From: JAWPNA01 sp045402695
GTDB lineage: Bacteria; Acidobacteriota; Polarisedimenticolia; JACPZX01; DASXTC01
DNA: 8,950 nucleotides
Direction of reading: 5' to 3'
Assembly: GCA_045402695.1 (NCBI GenBank)
Contig: JAWPNA010000316.1
Coordinates: 1-8,950, forward strand
Below the pieces are notes generated by a model that was given only the letters and a program-made list of their open reading frames with translations, had not been told where the DNA came from and searched no databases. Positions 7,471 to 8,950 of the stretch are shown here, piece after piece (position 1 is the stretch's first letter; the number at the start of each line of letters is the position of its first letter). The translations under genes were made by a program, and so were the position numbers.

Positions 7471-7543
7471 GGACCAGGCGTCTGGTTCTGCCGGTCTGCG
7501 GGGAACCTCAAGTACTGGCCGGGGAATCACTCCGGCAGACCAG
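7471..7543. terminator. Nested alternative hairpins between convergent genes
   Basis: Directly after the LytTR stop, GGACCAG (7471-7477) can pair with CTGGTTC (7482-7488) around the loop GCGT, with one G-T pair. The same right arm, as CTGGTTCTGCCGG (7482-7494), can instead pair with CCGGCAGACCAG (7532-7543), leaving one bulged base and a 37-base loop. CTGGCCGG (7515-7522) can also pair with part of the right arm. No T-tract follows on either strand. The region separates the convergent LytTR and small-peptide genes, so transcription termination is the likely role. Residues 7544-7575 hold nothing recognisable. Confidence 0.35.
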
Positions 7544-7575
7544 GACGGGGGCCCGACCTGCCAGAGCGTGTTGAC

Positions 7576-7737
7576 TCAGTGTCCCCCCTGGTTGCCGGGT
7601 TGACCCTCGTATCCCTGAAGTCCGTTGCCGCCATGACCGCCCTGGTTGCCTGGCTGACCTTCATACCCCAGGAGCCCAGGTGCCAACCCGGCCACAGCGA
7701 GCGTCGACGCGAGCACGATCGTACCTAAGATCGACAT
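7576..7737 (-). CDS. Small exported Gly-rich repeat peptide of unknown function
   Basis: A 53-residue protein. Residues 1-23 are hydrophobic (SILGTIVLASTLAVAGLAPG), resembling a signal peptide or membrane anchor. The rest is a repeat: GYEGQPGNQGGH occurs twice, separated by GGNGLQ, ending exactly at the stop. Start choice: AAAGGGGGTGA (7753-7743) is a very strong Shine-Dalgarno 8 bases before ATG 7737, and the promoter at 7804-7776 puts the RNA start near 7769. GTG 7758 would add MRKGVRV, giving the positive charges a signal peptide prefers, but it has no ribosome site and would lie only about 11 bases into the RNA. The two repeat copies differ at 8 of 36 bases, all at synonymous third positions, which is strong evidence for translation and selection. 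I do not recognise the family; a surface, matrix or metal-binding (Gly/His) peptide, or a modified-peptide precursor, are possibilities only. Confidence 0.75.
   Translation of the reverse strand: MSILGTIVLASTLAVAGLAPGLLGYEGQPGNQGGHGGNGLQGYEGQPGNQGGH
7579..7677 (-). repeat. Coding tandem repeat of the small Gly-rich peptide
   Basis: Two units of an 18-codon pattern, GLxGYEGQPGNQGGH plus GGN, at 7677-7633 and 7623-7579, with the nine-base GGN spacer between them. The shared 12 residues are identical, while the DNA differs at eight third-codon positions. Confidence 0.85.
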
Positions 7738-7775
7738 AACTCTCACCCCCTTTCTCACATGTTTCTACTTTAGCG

Positions 7776-7804
7776 CGTATACGGTGATTCGCCACCAATG
7801 TCAA
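7776..7804 (-). promoter_or_regulatory. Sigma70-type promoter of the small repeat peptide gene
   Basis: On the minus strand a perfect -35 TTGACA (7804-7799) is followed by a 17-base spacer and TATACG (7781-7776). Initiation would be near 7769, giving a leader of about 32 bases that contains the AAAGGGGGTGA ribosome site. The -10 lies in the 8-bp palindrome CGTATACG (7776-7783), a possible operator. This is the best-matching promoter in the window and suggests substantial expression. Confidence 0.65.
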
Positions 7805-7890
7805 TCCATTTGTCGTCAATCCCCGAGCGCGGCCATTGCGAACGCAGGAAACCGGCGCGCAGCCGAGGCCGGCGGTCGGAAGGGCTCAAG

Positions 7891-8011
7891 GCCTGAGGCA
7901 CGAAGATTCTCCCCGTGGCCGACTGTTTCTGGTAGTCTTTCCGGCCATGTCCCTTGTGACCGGAAGCCGCCTTGGCCCGTACGAGATTCTCTCGCCGCTC
8001 GGCACCGGCGG
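7891..8011 (+). repeat. Direct repeat copy A: kinase upstream region and first codons
   Basis: This 121-base stretch matches 8830-8950 at a constant offset of 939 bases. There are five mismatches (7907, 7917, 7920, 7921, 7924), all in the first 34 bases, upstream of the coding part. The 87 bases from 7925 on are identical up to the window edge, so the true repeat may extend further right. Similarity fades upstream of about 7889. Confidence 0.9.
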
Positions 8012-8159
8012 CATGGGAGAGGTCTACCGCGCGCGTGACACGCGGCTGGACCGCGCTGTCGCCGTCAAGGTGCTCCCGTCTCACCTCTCGGCCAACCCCG
8101 AGCTGCGTCAGCGTTTCGAGCGGGAGGCGCGACTCGAAGGCACGATCAGCGACCATTAA
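7947..8159 (+). pseudogene. Truncated Hanks-type Ser/Thr protein kinase (N-lobe only)
   Basis: The ATG at 7947 opens a 70-residue frame that is clearly the N-terminus of a bacterial Ser/Thr kinase of the 'GSRLGPYEILSPLGTGGMG' type. The glycine loop GTGGMG is at residues 19-24 with VYRARD after it, the ATP-anchoring lysine is K41 in VAVKVLP, and the alpha-C glutamate is E60 in RFEREAR. The frame then stops at TAA after LEGTISDH, where full kinases continue to the HRD and DFG motifs. TISDH may be a decayed trace of the usual continuation ('...TIS.L.HP'). No catalytic loop is present, so it cannot be an active kinase. A TAGTCT -10-like element (7933-7938) lies 8 bases before the ATG, with no good -35. 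The same start recurs at 8886, so this is best read as the copy left behind by duplication. It could still make a short peptide. Confidence 0.75.
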
Positions 8160-8196
8160 ACCGCGTTAGCCCCGTACTTCCTCACGAGGCACCAAC

Positions 8197-8225
8197 TTGC
8201 CATCTATACGTCACTGGCGTATATT
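8197..8225 (+). promoter_or_regulatory. Promoter with overlapping palindromic operator for the HigBA-like module
   Basis: TTGCCA (8197-8202), a 17-base spacer and TATATT (8220-8225); each hexamer matches the consensus at five of six positions. The toxin ATG at 8231 is five bases after the -10, so the RNA would be leaderless or nearly so. An inverted repeat, TATACG (8205-8210) and CGTATA (8218-8223) separated by seven bases, covers the spacer and -10. This is where an HTH antitoxin would be expected to bind to repress its own operon. Confidence 0.6.
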
Positions 8226-8230
8226 AGGGC

Positions 8231-8548
8231 ATGCGTTTCGTCGAGACACCGGTCTTCACGAGACTGATTACCGAGGCTCTCGTCGACGAACAGTACCGCA
8301 CTCTTCAGCTCGCTCTGGCTCTGCGACCTGCGCAGGGGGCCCTGATACGGGGAACTGGCGGTCTACGAAAGCTGCGTTGGGCGGTCCCCGGGCGAGGCAA
8401 GCGAGGCGGTGCTCGAATCATCTACTATTGACATCGGTCAAGTGAGTCATTCTACATGCTCTTCGTCTACACGAAGCAGAAACAAGGCGACCTGACGGCC
8501 GAACAGGCAAAGCAGCTCGGTCAGCTGGTGCGCAAGGAGTTCAAGTGA
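8231..8548 (+). pseudogene. HigB/RelE-like toxin (COG4737 type) with an in-frame TGA stop
   Basis: A 105-codon frame, interrupted once by TGA at 8429-8431 (codon 67). Before it: FVETPVFTRLITEALVDEQY, then LRPAQGALIRGTGGLRKLRW and GKRGGARIIYY, the hallmark of HigB-2-like RelE toxins. After it, in the same frame: SFYMLFVYTKQKQGDLTAEQ, then LGQLVRKEF, which is the expected C-terminal strand and helix. The family has Trp or Phe right after IIYY, so TGG to TGA is the simplest explanation. The second half still ends exactly in a GTGA overlap with the antitoxin start, so the ancestral frame is certain. The 66-residue product would lack the final strand and helix and is probably inactive. TGA followed by C is a leaky context, so some read-through is possible. 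Toxin-first gene order matches HigBA modules. A sequencing error should be excluded. Confidence 0.85.
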
Positions 8549-8835
8549 GAGCGCGCGATTTTCAGAATTTGGTCAGAAGTGTTCGCCAGGCCGGTCGCAT
8601 CCGTCGTGGCAAGGCGCGTCCGAGCAGGGTTTTCCGGTTTCGGCCTGCTGACATCCGCTCCATTCGTGTCACGCTGGGCAAGTCTCAGTCTGAGTTCGCG
8701 CTGATGATCGGAGTCAGCGTCTCGACGCTCCAGAACTGGGAGCAGGGTCGTCGGAGCCCCGAAGGGCCGGCGCGCGCCCTTCTGAAGGTTGCGGCTGAGA
8801 ATCCGAAGGCGGTTGCTGATGCCCTGGGGGCCTGA
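8545..8835 (+). CDS. HigA/NadS-like HTH antitoxin
   Basis: A 96-residue protein starting at GTG 8545, overlapping the toxin stop by four bases. AAGGAG (8534-8539) lies five bases upstream, within the toxin's last codons, so it can be translated independently of the toxin. The N-terminus (FQNLVRSVRQAGRIRRGKAR then PSRVFRF) is the extended toxin-binding part seen in NadS-like antitoxins. The XRE helix-turn-helix is at about residues 40-66: IRSIRVTLGKSQSEFALMIG followed by VSVSTLQNWEQGRRSPEGPA. It probably neutralises the HigB-like toxin and represses the promoter at 8197-8225 through the inverted repeat there. The gene is intact although its toxin is interrupted. Its last codon and stop lie inside the start of direct repeat copy B, so the duplication boundary coincides with the end of this gene. 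Confidence 0.9.
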   Translation: MRARDFQNLVRSVRQAGRIRRGKARPSRVFRFRPADIRSIRVTLGKSQSEFALMIGVSVSTLQNWEQGRRSPEGPARALLKVAAENPKAVADALGA

Positions 8836-8950
8836 GGCACGAAGATCCTCCCCGTAGCTCACCGTTTCTGGTAGTCTTTCCGGCCATGTCCCTTGTGACC
8901 GGAAGCCGCCTTGGCCCGTACGAGATTCTCTCGCCGCTCGGCACCGGCGG
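8830..8950 (+). repeat. Direct repeat copy B: kinase upstream region and first codons (continues past the window)
   Basis: The partner of 7891-8011 at an offset of 939 bases: 116 of 121 bases match, and the last 87 bases are identical. The repeat begins at the last codon and stop of the HigA-like antitoxin. It is cut by the window edge, so its full length is unknown; if it followed all of copy A it would reach about 260 bases. Confidence 0.9.
8886..8950 (+). CDS. Hanks-type Ser/Thr protein kinase, first 21 codons (runs off the right edge)
   Basis: The ATG at 8886 starts the same peptide as copy A: SLVTGSRLGPYEILSPLGTG, the beginning of a kinase glycine-rich loop. Only 21 full codons are visible. 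This is presumably the functional full-length kinase, with the truncated copy at 7947-8159 left upstream; whether it is intact cannot be seen. The upstream TAGTCT element (8872-8877) is conserved with copy A and again lies eight bases before the ATG. Confidence 0.75.
   Translation, partial: MSLVTGSRLGPYEILSPLGTG

Noticed and set aside
5737..7511. Minus-strand frames of 316 and 389 codons opposite the two response regulators
   Set aside because: Antisense shadows; the plus strand carries all receiver, PP2C and LytTR motifs.
7836..7946. Upstream extension of the truncated kinase to an ATG at 7836
   Set aside because: The extension has no kinase similarity, and the repeat at 8830-8950 shows that the conserved start is the ATG at 7947 (8886 in the other copy).
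8429..8431. TGA recoded as Trp, Gly or selenocysteine
   Set aside because: Several other genes in the window terminate at TGA in the expected place, and no selenocysteine-type structure or SelB context is apparent, so recoding is less likely than a nonsense change or error.
8197..8445. Plus-strand 82-codon frame over the toxin promoter and gene
   Set aside because: It starts inside the promoter and reads the toxin in the wrong frame; the toxin frame has strong family motifs.
7891..8950. Insertion sequence or composite transposon around the TA pair
   Set aside because: There is no transposase or integrase and no inverted terminal repeats; the direct repeats are kinase sequence, not IS ends.

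Overview
The window is GC-rich, densely packed bacterial DNA without rRNA, tRNA, CRISPR array, prophage or transposase genes. The gene set is a DUF5117-type exported metalloprotease, a leukotriene-A4-hydrolase-like M1 peptidase, a LytS-type kinase operon, a Hanks-type Ser/Thr kinase with the N-terminus 'GSRLGPYEILSPLGTGGMG', and two type II toxin-antitoxin (TA) modules. This resembles soil or sediment Acidobacteriota or a neighbouring phylum, but the sequence alone does not fix the taxon.

Left part (1-2870): two exported metallopeptidases are divergently transcribed from a short shared control region. The DUF5117/M10-like protease runs off the left edge on the minus strand (738 to <1). The M1 peptidase (820-2799, plus) looks like a lipoprotein and has the complete zinc site. 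A minus-strand TA pair follows: an antitoxin (3157-3360) overlapping a RelE/ParE toxin (2870-3181). A small hairpin lies between the convergent M1 and toxin genes.

Middle part (3578-7469): a tight three-gene signalling operon. A nine-hydrophobic-segment LytS-like histidine kinase overlaps, by ATGA, a response regulator whose output is a SpoIIE/RsbU-like PP2C phosphatase. Eight bases later comes a second response regulator with a LytTR DNA-binding output. The two receiver domains are about 68% identical without gaps, so one kinase probably feeds two outputs, transcription and Ser/Thr-phosphoprotein dephosphorylation.

Right part (7470-8950): a convergent small gene (7576-7737, minus) encodes an exported Gly-rich repeat peptide whose two 12-residue repeats differ only at synonymous positions. 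It has a good sigma70 promoter and Shine-Dalgarno. Next is a truncated Ser/Thr kinase N-lobe (7947-8159), then a toxin-first HigB/HigA-like TA pair (8231-8548 and 8545-8835). The upstream region and first codons of the kinase are then repeated (8830-8950), and that copy runs off the right edge. The TA module therefore sits between direct repeats of a kinase 5' end, and its toxin has one in-frame TGA where the family has an aromatic residue. This right-hand assembly is the most unusual part of the window.
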